Positions 54,507 through 61,642 of a stretch of DNA of 64,000 nucleotides are shown one piece after another; within the stretch, counting starts at the first letter, position 1; every line of letters starts with the position of its first letter. The notes under the pieces were generated by a model. That model made no database searches and had not been told where the DNA came from. It was given only the letters and a program-made list of their open reading frames with translations. The position numbers and the translations under genes are program-made. The stretch comes from an uncultured Paludibaculum sp. (GTDB taxonomy: Bacteria; Acidobacteriota; Terriglobia; Bryobacterales; Bryobacteraceae): positions 1,054,001 through 1,118,000 of the forward strand of contig NZ_OY762268.1 of the NCBI RefSeq assembly GCF_963665245.1, read 5' to 3'.

Positions 54507-55565
54507 TCAAATCCGGGCCTCGAAGATCAGATTGAATGGAGTTTGCGCGGCTCGGCGGAATAGGCCGAACCCTGAATTGGTGACGACCGTTCGGAGGCGC
54601 GCCTCGCCAGCCTGCGCTCCCAGTGCAAGCCCGCCTTCCTGGGACAGTGAGCAAGGCGTGCAAAGCAGCGTCGAGGCCGAGAAGTACGCTCGGCCAATCG
54701 GATTGAAGTTCGCCTCCAATCGATCCTCGGCATAGGGCTCAACGATCATCCAGGCTCCGTCTGGCCTTAGGGTGGAGCGGACATGCGCGGCGGCGCCTGC
54801 CGGGTCTCCCAAGTCGTGGAGAGCGTCGAAGATCGTAACCAGATCGTAGCCCGTCCCCGGAAAGTCCTTGGCTTCGGCTACGGCGAACTGAACCCTGTCT
54901 GACAGACCCTGGGCGGCGGCCCGCTCCCGTGCCGCTGCGATGGAAGCGGCGTGGGAATCAAAGCCGAAAAACCGCGAGTTCGGGAATGCCTCCGCCATCA
55001 GGAGAGTGGATGCCCCATGGCCACAGCCAATATCTGCCACCGAGCCGCCCCTCGTCAGAGATTCCTGTGCTCCGGCGATCGACGGTATCCAGTTCGAGAC
55101 CAGATTGGCGACATAGCCGGACCGATAGAAGCGCTCAGTACCATGAAATACCTGGTGGTCGTGCTGGTGCCACGGCAGCCCCTCGCCGGTTCGAAACGCC
55201 TGTTCCAGCGCCGGGCGGATGGCCGCCGCGCCCGCCGCTGCCTGAAAGGCGCCCACAATGAACGCGGGGCCGCCTTCCTCGGCGAACAGCATCGACTGCT
55301 CCGGCGACAGTGAGTATGTTCCATCTTCCGCGTGATAGTCGACATAGCCCGCCGCCGCGTGCGCGTTGAGCCACTCGCGGACATATCGTTCGGCTGTGCC
55401 GGTTCGTCCTGCGAGTCCGGCCGGCTTAGCCGGTTGGCCATCCCGCATTGCGCGGTACAGTCCGAGGCTGTCCCCGATCAGGATCAGCGGGGCTTGAAAC
55501 ACGGCGCCGAAGTCCGACACAACCTTGCCCAGTAGCGCGTGCAGTTTTTGTTCGTTGATATTCAT
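54507..55565 (-). CDS. SAM-dependent methyltransferase with N-terminal winged helix
   Basis: 352 residues. The N-terminal ~90 residues (LGLYRAMRDGQPAKPAGLAG, ERYVREWLNAHAAAGYVDY) form a winged-helix dimerisation domain as in O-methyltransferases. The class I methyltransferase fold follows with motif I VADIGCGHGAS at ~170-180, motif II FFGFDSHAAS and motif IV LVTIFDALHDL, and a C-terminal region with SLSQEGG. The Rv2258c/caffeate-like layout suggests small-molecule methylation. It lies between YdhR and haloperoxidase genes in one unit. Confidence 0.87.
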   Translation of the reverse strand: MNINEQKLHALLGKVVSDFGAVFQAPLILIGDSLGLYRAMRDGQPAKPAGLAGRTGTAERYVREWLNAHAAAGYVDYHAEDGTYSLSPEQSMLFAEEGGPAFIVGAFQAAAGAAAIRPALEQAFRTGEGLPWHQHDHQVFHGTERFYRSGYVANLVSNWIPSIAGAQESLTRGGSVADIGCGHGASTLLMAEAFPNSRFFGFDSHAASIAAARERAAAQGLSDRVQFAVAEAKDFPGTGYDLVTIFDALHDLGDPAGAAAHVRSTLRPDGAWMIVEPYAEDRLEANFNPIGRAYFSASTLLCTPCSLSQEGGLALGAQAGEARLRTVVTNSGFGLFRRAAQTPFNLIFEARI

Positions 55566-55603
55566 GACTTAGCCTCTTTCGTTCTCTTTCCGAGCGGAGA
55601 TCA

Positions 55604-56839
55604 TTATTCAAATGACGACTTGCAAACAGGGGGCAATAGCTTCCCCACGGCTCTGCCGATGCCGCGCCCCTGACGCAGTCCGTCTCGCACGGCATGCGGA
55701 AAGTGGATGCCGGAGAAGACGCGCGACTCGCCGTTCTCTTCGGCTGCCTCCGAAAAGTCGCGGAAGCTGCGCGATACCCCCGGCAGCGTGGAACTGGTTG
55801 TCTCGAAGCGGATGCGGTCGCCGAAGAGGTCGATCAAGACCTCGGCCGCGGCTGCGCCCACCAAGCTGTGCGTGGAAGGATAGTCGGGCACCGGAGGACT
55901 CACCTGGAACGGCTGCCAACCGGTATCCGGTTCCGTGCGATCGTTACCATCAGTTCCGGCATTCTGGATCGCGGTAATTGGGCGCCAAAACCGGAACTGG
56001 TACTTCGCGTCGAATCCGGCGATGTAGGCATCGGCGATGGCAAAGTTGACTAGAGCGAATGCTCTCGCCGCTTGCCAGGGATCCAGGCCCTTACAACGAA
56101 CGACCACACTGGTGATGCGGTTCCACCCGAGGGGCGAATCCTCATACCAGAAGCGGGCGATCTCGGACTGCTCCGCAGTGCGTGTCCGGCTGTCCAGACG
56201 TCCGATCTCCTTTACGAGTTGGAAATCCCGGGCGTAGCGAGCGCTGGAGACGGACAGCGGGCCGTCGAGTTCGTGTTCCTTCAGAACGATCGCGAAGGGT
56301 GTCACCCGGCCCCAGCCAGGGAATGCCGCGAAGTTGAAGGGTTCAGTGAACTGATACTCCCCGGGACCGGTGCGAGGGAGGAACACCGGATCGCCAGAGC
56401 GGTCCGCGCCGTCCTGTTCCCGCCGCCGGAGGGTCAATTGCGCGACGGTCTCCCCAAGGGCGATGCCCCGAGCTTTGGCCGGCCCGTCCGGGATGGCGGC
56501 CAACTCGCTCGTATAGGCCGCGCTGATCAGGTCGGACTGATCCGGGATGAGAGTCGTCAGGACCAACCGGGACGCCGCAGCGATGGCAGCGGCGGCAGAG
56601 GCTCCTGAATCCTGCGGCAGTCCCGGAGTATATGAGCGGTAGCGGCTGTCAATCGCGTTCAAGGTGTCGTGAATAGATGCGTGCAGGATGGCGTAGGTCC
56701 TCGATTGGCCGACAGGGTTGGTACCCTGCGTCGGGGCGAATGCCCGCCCTGCCACTGTGTTCCAGACGGTGACGGGGTCGACCGCGGCGTGCGAGTAGGC
56801 TACTGCGACGGTGAGCGTGAACAATAAGCGTTTCCACAT
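55604..56839 (-). CDS. Vanadium-dependent haloperoxidase (PAP2 family), secreted
   Basis: 411 residues with a Sec signal peptide (MWKRLLFTLTVAVAYSHA). The vanadate site of the PAP2/haloperoxidase fold is present: KYQFRFWRP near 278-286, PDYPSTHSLVG near 318-328, and SGIHFPHAVRDG near 376-387 (His for vanadate, axial His). Such enzymes oxidise halides with H2O2 to halogenate organics, or act as acid phosphatases in some relatives. It is the first gene of the unit running to the methyltransferase and YdhR gene and faces a STAND regulator. The operon could halogenate then methylate a small molecule; inference only. Confidence 0.88.
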   Translation of the reverse strand: MWKRLLFTLTVAVAYSHAAVDPVTVWNTVAGRAFAPTQGTNPVGQSRTYAILHASIHDTLNAIDSRYRSYTPGLPQDSGASAAAAIAAASRLVLTTLIPDQSDLISAAYTSELAAIPDGPAKARGIALGETVAQLTLRRREQDGADRSGDPVFLPRTGPGEYQFTEPFNFAAFPGWGRVTPFAIVLKEHELDGPLSVSSARYARDFQLVKEIGRLDSRTRTAEQSEIARFWYEDSPLGWNRITSVVVRCKGLDPWQAARAFALVNFAIADAYIAGFDAKYQFRFWRPITAIQNAGTDGNDRTEPDTGWQPFQVSPPVPDYPSTHSLVGAAAAEVLIDLFGDRIRFETTSSTLPGVSRSFRDFSEAAEENGESRVFSGIHFPHAVRDGLRQGRGIGRAVGKLLPPVCKSSFE

Positions 56840-56935
56840 GGTAGTTGCTCCTTGGACTTTGTTTGTGTTCCGCGGGGGCTGCGGAGATCGTGGCCCGCGC
56901 TTTACACTGTCAGTTTGGGGTGCGTTGGCTCAGAC

Positions 56936-56966
56936 GGGCATGAGGCTGGGATGAGATCGGGATGAG
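56936..56966. promoter_or_regulatory. Three direct ATGAG repeats at 11-bp spacing, candidate regulator sites
   Basis: ATGAG occurs at 56940, 56951 and 56962, exactly one helical turn apart; GGG precedes each one (GGGC, GGG, GGG). It lies in the 177-bp divergent spacer between the haloperoxidase (start 56839) and the STAND regulator (start 57017). Direct repeats at 11-bp phase are typical of OmpR-like and SARP-type winged-helix regulators, which bind in tandem on one face of the helix. The divergent regulator carries such a domain. Confidence 0.5.
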
Positions 56967-57016
56967 AAATCCCAATCATTGACGACTTTCCGTATTTCCG
57001 TGGATTGCGACGCCGT

Positions 57017-58981
57017 ATGAGCACCATCAAGGACAGTCTTGAGCGCTCTCACGCTGACCGTTTCAGCGGGCGGGAGCGCGAGCTGGCGCGGCTTGCCACA
57101 CTGTTTGATCCCACAGGACCGCTCATTGTGCTGCTGCATGGCGTTGGCGGCATCGGCAAGACCAGCCTGGTGCGCGTCTTTGAGCGTGAGTCGGCGGCTC
57201 GGGGCCGTCAGGTGCGAGTGCTTGATTGCCGCGGCGTCGAACCGGTTCCACTTGGTCTTTTGAGTGCCATCGGCGCCTCGCTCGGCGTGGGACTGAAAAG
57301 TGTCTCCGAGGCTGCGGCGGCGGTCGGCGCCCTAGCCGAGCCGGTGGTTTTCGCCCTGGACAACTACGAATCACTGCGCCTTCTGGATGGTTGGTTGCGC
57401 ACAGAGTTCCTTCCCGCGCTGCCCGTATCTGCGAGGTTCATTATCATGGGGCGATCGCTCGCCACTGCCCCTTGGATCGCTTCTCCCGGTTGGGCGGACC
57501 ATGTGCTGAGTTTGCGGCTGGGTCCGCTTCCGGAGGCAGATGTCGTGGCTTTCCTGGCCCGCCGTGGGTTCACCGAAGCAGTCCAGGACCGGATCGCCCG
57601 CTTCTCCAGAGGAAATCCGCTCGCTCTCCAGTTGTGTACGGCCAGTCTGGCGGACAAACCCGACGCTCTCAGCGGCGATCTGGAACTCAACCAGGTTATC
57701 GAGTACCTGGCGTTCACTTGTGTAAACGAAATCGCCGACCCGGCGCTGAGGGACGCGATTGAAGCCGCGTCTCTCGTTCGCCGTGTTACCAGACCCGTTC
57801 TCGAGGCAATGCTGCCGGAGCATTCCGCCGAGGGCATTCTGGCGAATCTGCGCCAGCTTTCATTCGTTGAGCCGGCGGCCGACGGGCTTGTGTTCCACGA
57901 GGCGTTTCGCCTGGCGATTGAGTCGCGGGTAGCGGCTGTGGACCCTGCCCGAACCCGGAAACTGAAACGAGCAGCCTGGCAATCCATGCGAGATCAGTTG
58001 TCGGTTGCGGGCGGACGAGATACGTGGCGGCACACAGCCGATTTGTTGTTCCTGCTGGAGCGCCCGGTGCTGCGCGAGGCGTTCTTTCCTTCCGGGGCTA
58101 CGCTACCGGTCGAAAGGGCCAACCCCGCCGATCGCGACGCGATTTTGGACATCGCACGAATCCATGATGGTGACAGTGGCGCTGCCCTCCTGGCCGAGTG
58201 GTGGAAAGACGTCGCGCAGCTGTTCTCCGTGGTTCGAGGAAGAGTTGGAGAAGTGGCCGGATTCTACGTCTTGGCGCGGCCTCAGGATATCCCGCAATCT
58301 CTGGCCGAGTGCGATCCACTGTTGGCGGTTTGGCTTAGTTACGCGCATGCCCAAGGGGGCGACCCGCGACGGCCCTACCTGCTGATTCGCTGTCTGCTGT
58401 CGCGCGTTCTGGGCGAACGCCAAAGTCCGGAATGGGCAGCTTGCGTTCTGGATGCCAAGCGAGCGTATCTGGAGAATCCGAGGGCAGTGGGTGTGTTGAC
58501 GGCGATCAGGGAACCTGCGTCAATTCCACAGGCTGTGATGGACCTCGGGTTTGAACTCGAACCAAGCCTGACTGTCCCGATCGGTCAGTCGCTCATTCAT
58601 ACCGCCGTGCTTCCGTTTGGACCACAGGGTCCGATGCATTGGATGTTGGAGTTTGTCGGCAGCGACCTGTCGAGGGAGCCCGTTGGTTCTTCGAAACCTC
58701 AGGTCGAACTGGATGTCTCCCGCCGGCAGCTAGCAACCCGGGACGGCGGCCGGTTCCCGCTCACAAAACTCGAGTTCGAATTGATGTCTTACCTGTCACA
58801 GCGTCCCGGCACGGTCGTGACACGTGACGAATTGCTGCGTGAGGTCTGGAAGCAGCCTTTCGGCGGAAGCAACGTTGTCGATGTGGTCGTTCGAAGCCTC
58901 CGCAGAAAGCTGGGCGGCCACGCCTGGATCATCGGCACAGTGAAAGGTCACGGCTATCAGTACAACGAACCCGAATCGTGA
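57017..58981 (+). CDS. STAND-type ATPase regulator with C-terminal OmpR-like DNA-binding domain
   Basis: 654 residues from ATG 57017; an earlier ATG adds four Arg/Met residues. Walker A is HGVGGIGKTS (~41-50) and Walker B is VVFALDNYE near 113. Sensor and arginine-finger-like segments (IIMGRSLA, GNPLALQLC) mark an NB-ARC/AAA-type STAND ATPase, followed by helical winged-helix-like and then a GNAT-like fold region (~370-540, tentative). The C-terminal ~95 residues are an OmpR/PhoB-type domain (PLTKLEFELMSYLSQ, TRDELLREVWKQP, VVVRSLRRKLGG, TVKGHGYQY). It probably controls the divergent haloperoxidase operon and itself through the 11-bp-phased repeats. Confidence 0.85.
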   Translation: MSTIKDSLERSHADRFSGRERELARLATLFDPTGPLIVLLHGVGGIGKTSLVRVFERESAARGRQVRVLDCRGVEPVPLGLLSAIGASLGVGLKSVSEAAAAVGALAEPVVFALDNYESLRLLDGWLRTEFLPALPVSARFIIMGRSLATAPWIASPGWADHVLSLRLGPLPEADVVAFLARRGFTEAVQDRIARFSRGNPLALQLCTASLADKPDALSGDLELNQVIEYLAFTCVNEIADPALRDAIEAASLVRRVTRPVLEAMLPEHSAEGILANLRQLSFVEPAADGLVFHEAFRLAIESRVAAVDPARTRKLKRAAWQSMRDQLSVAGGRDTWRHTADLLFLLERPVLREAFFPSGATLPVERANPADRDAILDIARIHDGDSGAALLAEWWKDVAQLFSVVRGRVGEVAGFYVLARPQDIPQSLAECDPLLAVWLSYAHAQGGDPRRPYLLIRCLLSRVLGERQSPEWAACVLDAKRAYLENPRAVGVLTAIREPASIPQAVMDLGFELEPSLTVPIGQSLIHTAVLPFGPQGPMHWMLEFVGSDLSREPVGSSKPQVELDVSRRQLATRDGGRFPLTKLEFELMSYLSQRPGTVVTRDELLREVWKQPFGGSNVVDVVVRSLRRKLGGHAWIIGTVKGHGYQYNEPES

Positions 58982-59315
58982 GAGCCACAGGGGCAGAGCA
59001 AGCCGATTCCTGCTACGGCAAGGCATTCTCTCGATGGGAACGCGTTGGTCGCGCTCGGTTTTGTCGAACACGAGTTTCATGGGCGCGTTGCCTTGTGGGT
59101 ACGGAGTCTCACGAAAGAGACACGCTGCGCATTACTCACATGCGCAATCACGGAGTTGGGGTTCGTTCGCCCGGGCTGGTTTGGAACGCCCCAAGCACCA
59201 CGTGCCGCAACCGAGCATCTTGGACGGCCATCCGGAAGTTGCCACCACCACTACCGGAAACTCGGCACTCCACCTAGGACCGGCGCCCTCGACAGACTCG
59301 CCCTCCTGGAAAGAG
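58982..59315. other. Intergenic stretch without recognisable gene
   Basis: About 330 bp between the STAND regulator and the convergent VOC gene. One + frame reads ESHERDTLRITHMRNHGVGV and then dissolves. No family, no ribosome binding site. No terminator hairpin with a T-tract was found. Confidence 0.45.
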
Positions 59316-59684
59316 TTACACGTTCGCGCCGAAAGCCAGCAGACGGCCATCGCAATCCTTCACTACGAATTCGCGCGACTGCCACGGCATGTCGCCAAGG
59401 CCCCGAGTGAACTCGACGCCTTGAGCGGCGTACTCCGCATAAAGCGCGTCGGCATCTTCGACGAACACATAGGCGTCCAGCAGTTCGTCGCGGTATTTCT
59501 CCGGATTGGCGGTGGGCGGCTCGGCGCATCGGAAGTGGATCGCCTGCTGGTCGCGCGCCACAATCGCATACACCGGCGGATCTTGCCACGTTCCCAGACA
59601 CTCGAAGCCAAGCTTGTCTTGGTAATAGGCGAGCGTAGCGGGAATATCCATCGTGAAGAACACGGGCGCAATCTGGCGGACCAT
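59316..59684 (-). CDS. VOC-family glyoxalase-like protein
   Basis: 122-residue single VOC module: MVRQIAPVFFTMDIPATLAY, YQDKLGFECLGTWQDPP, AIHFRCAEPPTANPEKY, DAYVFVEDADALYAEYAAQG and REFVVKDCDGRLLAFG. This resembles VOC proteins of the glyoxalase/bleomycin-resistance type. An ISKra4-like element is inserted 43 bp upstream of its start codon and may have replaced its promoter. Function unknown. Confidence 0.85.
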   Translation of the reverse strand: MVRQIAPVFFTMDIPATLAYYQDKLGFECLGTWQDPPVYAIVARDQQAIHFRCAEPPTANPEKYRDELLDAYVFVEDADALYAEYAAQGVEFTRGLGDMPWQSREFVVKDCDGRLLAFGANV

Positions 59685-59726
59685 CTGCCAAGTCTACTGC
59701 AGACACGCGGCGCAACCGGCATACGA

Positions 59727-59735
59727 GTACCGCCA
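59727..59735. repeat. Left 9-bp target-site duplication of the IS element
   Basis: GTACCGCCA immediately precedes the left inverted repeat and is repeated exactly after the right one (61566-61574). Confidence 0.85.
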
Positions 59736-59828
59736 GGGTGCGCGACATGAATGTGGCATTGTTGCTGGTTTCTTTCTTGTGGCAGTTTGCCGAGCGTATG
59801 TATTACGCTCAGTTCCAGGAGACCATTC

Positions 59829-60227
59829 ATGCCTGATTCCTTGCCTCTGTTGGAGCAGGAGCGAGCCGCGCTGCTCCAGCAGATCTCCATCCTGGGAGAT
59901 CTGCGCCCTGGTTCCATCAGCCCGACCGCCGGTCGTTGCGGCAACAAGGGTTGCCACTGCCAGCGTCCCGGGGACCCCGGCCACCAGCCCCACTTGCGGT
60001 TGACATACAAGGTCCGTGGCAAGACGGTGACCGAGAGCTTCGCCAGTCCCGCGGCCCAGCGGAAAGCGGAGCGAGAGATCGAGGCCTTCCGTCTATGGCA
60101 GCAGTTAAGCCGCTCCTTCGTCGCAGTCAATGAACGCATCTGCCGGCTACGTCCGGTGGAGCAGACTCTGACGCCACAGGAAAAAAAACGGCGGAAGCCG
60201 TCCAGCAGGAAGTCGCCCAAGAAGTAA
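59829..60227 (+). CDS. IS orfA, DUF6788-like (first part of the transposase)
   Basis: 132 residues. The N-terminus is helical (LPLLEQERAALLQQISILGD), followed by a Cys/His knuckle (GRCGNKGCHCQRPGDPGH) and QRKAEREIEAFRLWQQLSRS. Such DUF6788 reading frames accompany ISKra4-family transposases. It reaches eight adenines at 60181-60188; a -1 slip there continues into the orfB frame, giving a fused transposase, otherwise it ends in a Lys-rich tail (RRKPSSRKSPKK). The reading frame is intact. Confidence 0.8.
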   Translation: MPDSLPLLEQERAALLQQISILGDLRPGSISPTAGRCGNKGCHCQRPGDPGHQPHLRLTYKVRGKTVTESFASPAAQRKAEREIEAFRLWQQLSRSFVAVNERICRLRPVEQTLTPQEKKRRKPSSRKSPKK

Positions 60228-61540
60228 GCCGACTGCTGCAGGTCATCTTTGCCGGAGTCCACAAGACCGGCCTGACCGATCTGGAAGCCATTGAGATGGC
60301 GGTGCGCGGCGCGATGCATCGTGCCGGCGCTGCCGCACTGGGCCAATTGTTGTCGATGGACTCCGCACCCGCCCCACGCGCCATCTGCGGTTGCGGCGGT
60401 CAAGCCCGATTTCATTCGCTACGCCGCCGGGGCCTGCTGTCGGTCTTGGGTCCGATGGAGTTCTCGCGGGCCTACTATGTCTGTCCGCATTGCCATCAGG
60501 GCCAGAGCCCGCGCGACCGGGAACTGGACGTGGAAGGCACGGAGTTCTCGCCCGGTGTGCGGCGCATGATGGCCGCCGTGGGCTCGGAGACCAGCTTCGA
60601 GCAGGGCCGCGAGCAGTTGGAGTTACTGGCCGGATTGGAGGTCACCGCCAAGGCCGTCGAGCGTCAGGCCGAGGCCATTGGCGCAGCCATCGAAGCCGGC
60701 GAGCAGAAGGAGATCCGCCAGGCCAAACAACTGGATCTGCCTGAGGTCTGTGCCCCGGCCGTGCCGGTCTTCTACATCGAAATGGACGGTACCGGCGTGC
60801 CAGTGACAGTCAAGGAGAGAGCGGGCCGCGCCGGCAAGAAGGAAGGCGAACCGGCTCGCACGCGCGAGGTCAAACTCGGCTGTGTGTTCACCCAGACCAC
60901 CACGGACGAGGACGGACGGCCCATTCGCGATCCGGACTCGACTTCCTATGTCGCCGCCATCGAGACAGCCGAGGAATTCGGCCTGCGCCTGTACACCGAA
61001 GCCTGGCGGCGCGGTTGGAGCAGGGCGCGGCAAAGAGTCGTGCTCGGCGATGGCGCAGTCTGGATCTGGAATCTCGCTGAACAGCACTTTCCTGGCGCAA
61101 TCCAGATTGTGGACCTCTATCACGCCCGGCAGCACATCTGGGAACTGGCCGCCAAACTCTTCCCCAACGACGAGCGAACGCGCACACGATGGGCGGCCCT
61201 CTGTGTGGACCGACTCGATGCAGGCAAGATCGAAGCGTTGGTGAAGATCCTGCGACAGCTGCGCCCGGACAGCGACAAACTTGCGCAGGATGTCGACAAC
61301 GACGCCGACTATTTTGAACGCAACGCCGAACGCATGCGTTACCCGAAGTTCCGGGCGCAAGGTCTGTTTGTCGGCTCTGGTGTTGTCGAGGCCGGCTGTC
61401 GAACGGTGGTCGGCAAGCGCCTCAAATGCTCCGGCATGTTCTGGACCGTCCGTGGCGCCAACGCCATACTCGCCTTACGCTGTTGCCGACTCAGTAGCCG
61501 CTTCGAGGACTACTGGGAATCCCGCTCACGCGCCGCTTGA
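60188..61540 (+). CDS. IS orfB, ISKra4-family transposase
   Basis: The frame is open and protein-like from the A8 run at 60181-60188 (TAEAVQQEVAQEVSRLLQVI), and has an internal ATG at 60296; a fused orfA-orfB product through -1 slippage is likely. ISKra4 features: a CGCGG and CPHCHQ zinc knuckle, EMDGTGVPVTVKERAG (first catalytic Asp), LGDGAVWIWNLAEQHFPGA (second Asp) with VDLYHARQHIWE, and GLFVGSGVVEAGCRTVVG (Glu) before KCSGMFWTVRGANAILALRC. These are the DDE residues and surrounding blocks. No damage seen. Confidence 0.88.
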   Translation, partial: TAEAVQQEVAQEVSRLLQVIFAGVHKTGLTDLEAIEMAVRGAMHRAGAAALGQLLSMDSAPAPRAICGCGGQARFHSLRRRGLLSVLGPMEFSRAYYVCPHCHQGQSPRDRELDVEGTEFSPGVRRMMAAVGSETSFEQGREQLELLAGLEVTAKAVERQAEAIGAAIEAGEQKEIRQAKQLDLPEVCAPAVPVFYIEMDGTGVPVTVKERAGRAGKKEGEPARTREVKLGCVFTQTTTDEDGRPIRDPDSTSYVAAIETAEEFGLRLYTEAWRRGWSRARQRVVLGDGAVWIWNLAEQHFPGAIQIVDLYHARQHIWELAAKLFPNDERTRTRWAALCVDRLDAGKIEALVKILRQLRPDSDKLAQDVDNDADYFERNAERMRYPKFRAQGLFVGSGVVEAGCRTVVGKRLKCSGMFWTVRGANAILALRCCRLSSRFEDYWESRSRAA

Positions 61541-61565
61541 TCTTCCACTTCTATGTCGCGCACCC

Positions 61566-61574
61566 GTACCGCCA
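61566..61574. repeat. Right 9-bp target-site duplication of the IS element
   Basis: GTACCGCCA directly after the right inverted repeat; identical to 59727-59735. Confidence 0.85.
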
Positions 61575-61611
61575 GCAGGTGGGCCGGATTAGGAATGGGA
61601 GGCCGGGAGAA

Positions 61612-61630
61612 GGGCCGCGTCGTGCGGCCC
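61612..61630 (-). terminator. GC-rich hairpin after the TonB receptor gene
   Basis: GGGCCGC (61612-61618) and GCGGCCC (61624-61630) pair as a 7-bp stem with a 5-nt loop, 13 bp beyond the receptor's stop codon on the minus strand. There is no proper T-tract, so it may be a weak terminator or mRNA-stabilising hairpin. Confidence 0.45.
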
Positions 61631-61642
61631 CCCTTGTACCGG

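Larger units (their letters stand above)
59736..61565 (+). mobile_element. ISKra4-like insertion sequence, apparently intact
   Basis: 1830 bp. Terminal inverted repeats start GGGTGCGCGACAT on both sides (first 13 bp identical, 18 of 22 overall). A perfect 9-bp target duplication, GTACCGCCA, flanks it. Inside lie orfA and orfB with an A8 run at their junction, suggesting a -1 programmed frameshift. It sits intergenically, between the VOC gene's start and the TonB receptor's end, so it disrupts no gene seen here. Perfect flanks and intact frames mean a recent insertion. Confidence 0.88.

Noticed and set aside
59034..59750. 238-codon + strand frame before the IS
   Set aside because: Mostly antisense to the VOC gene; no domain.
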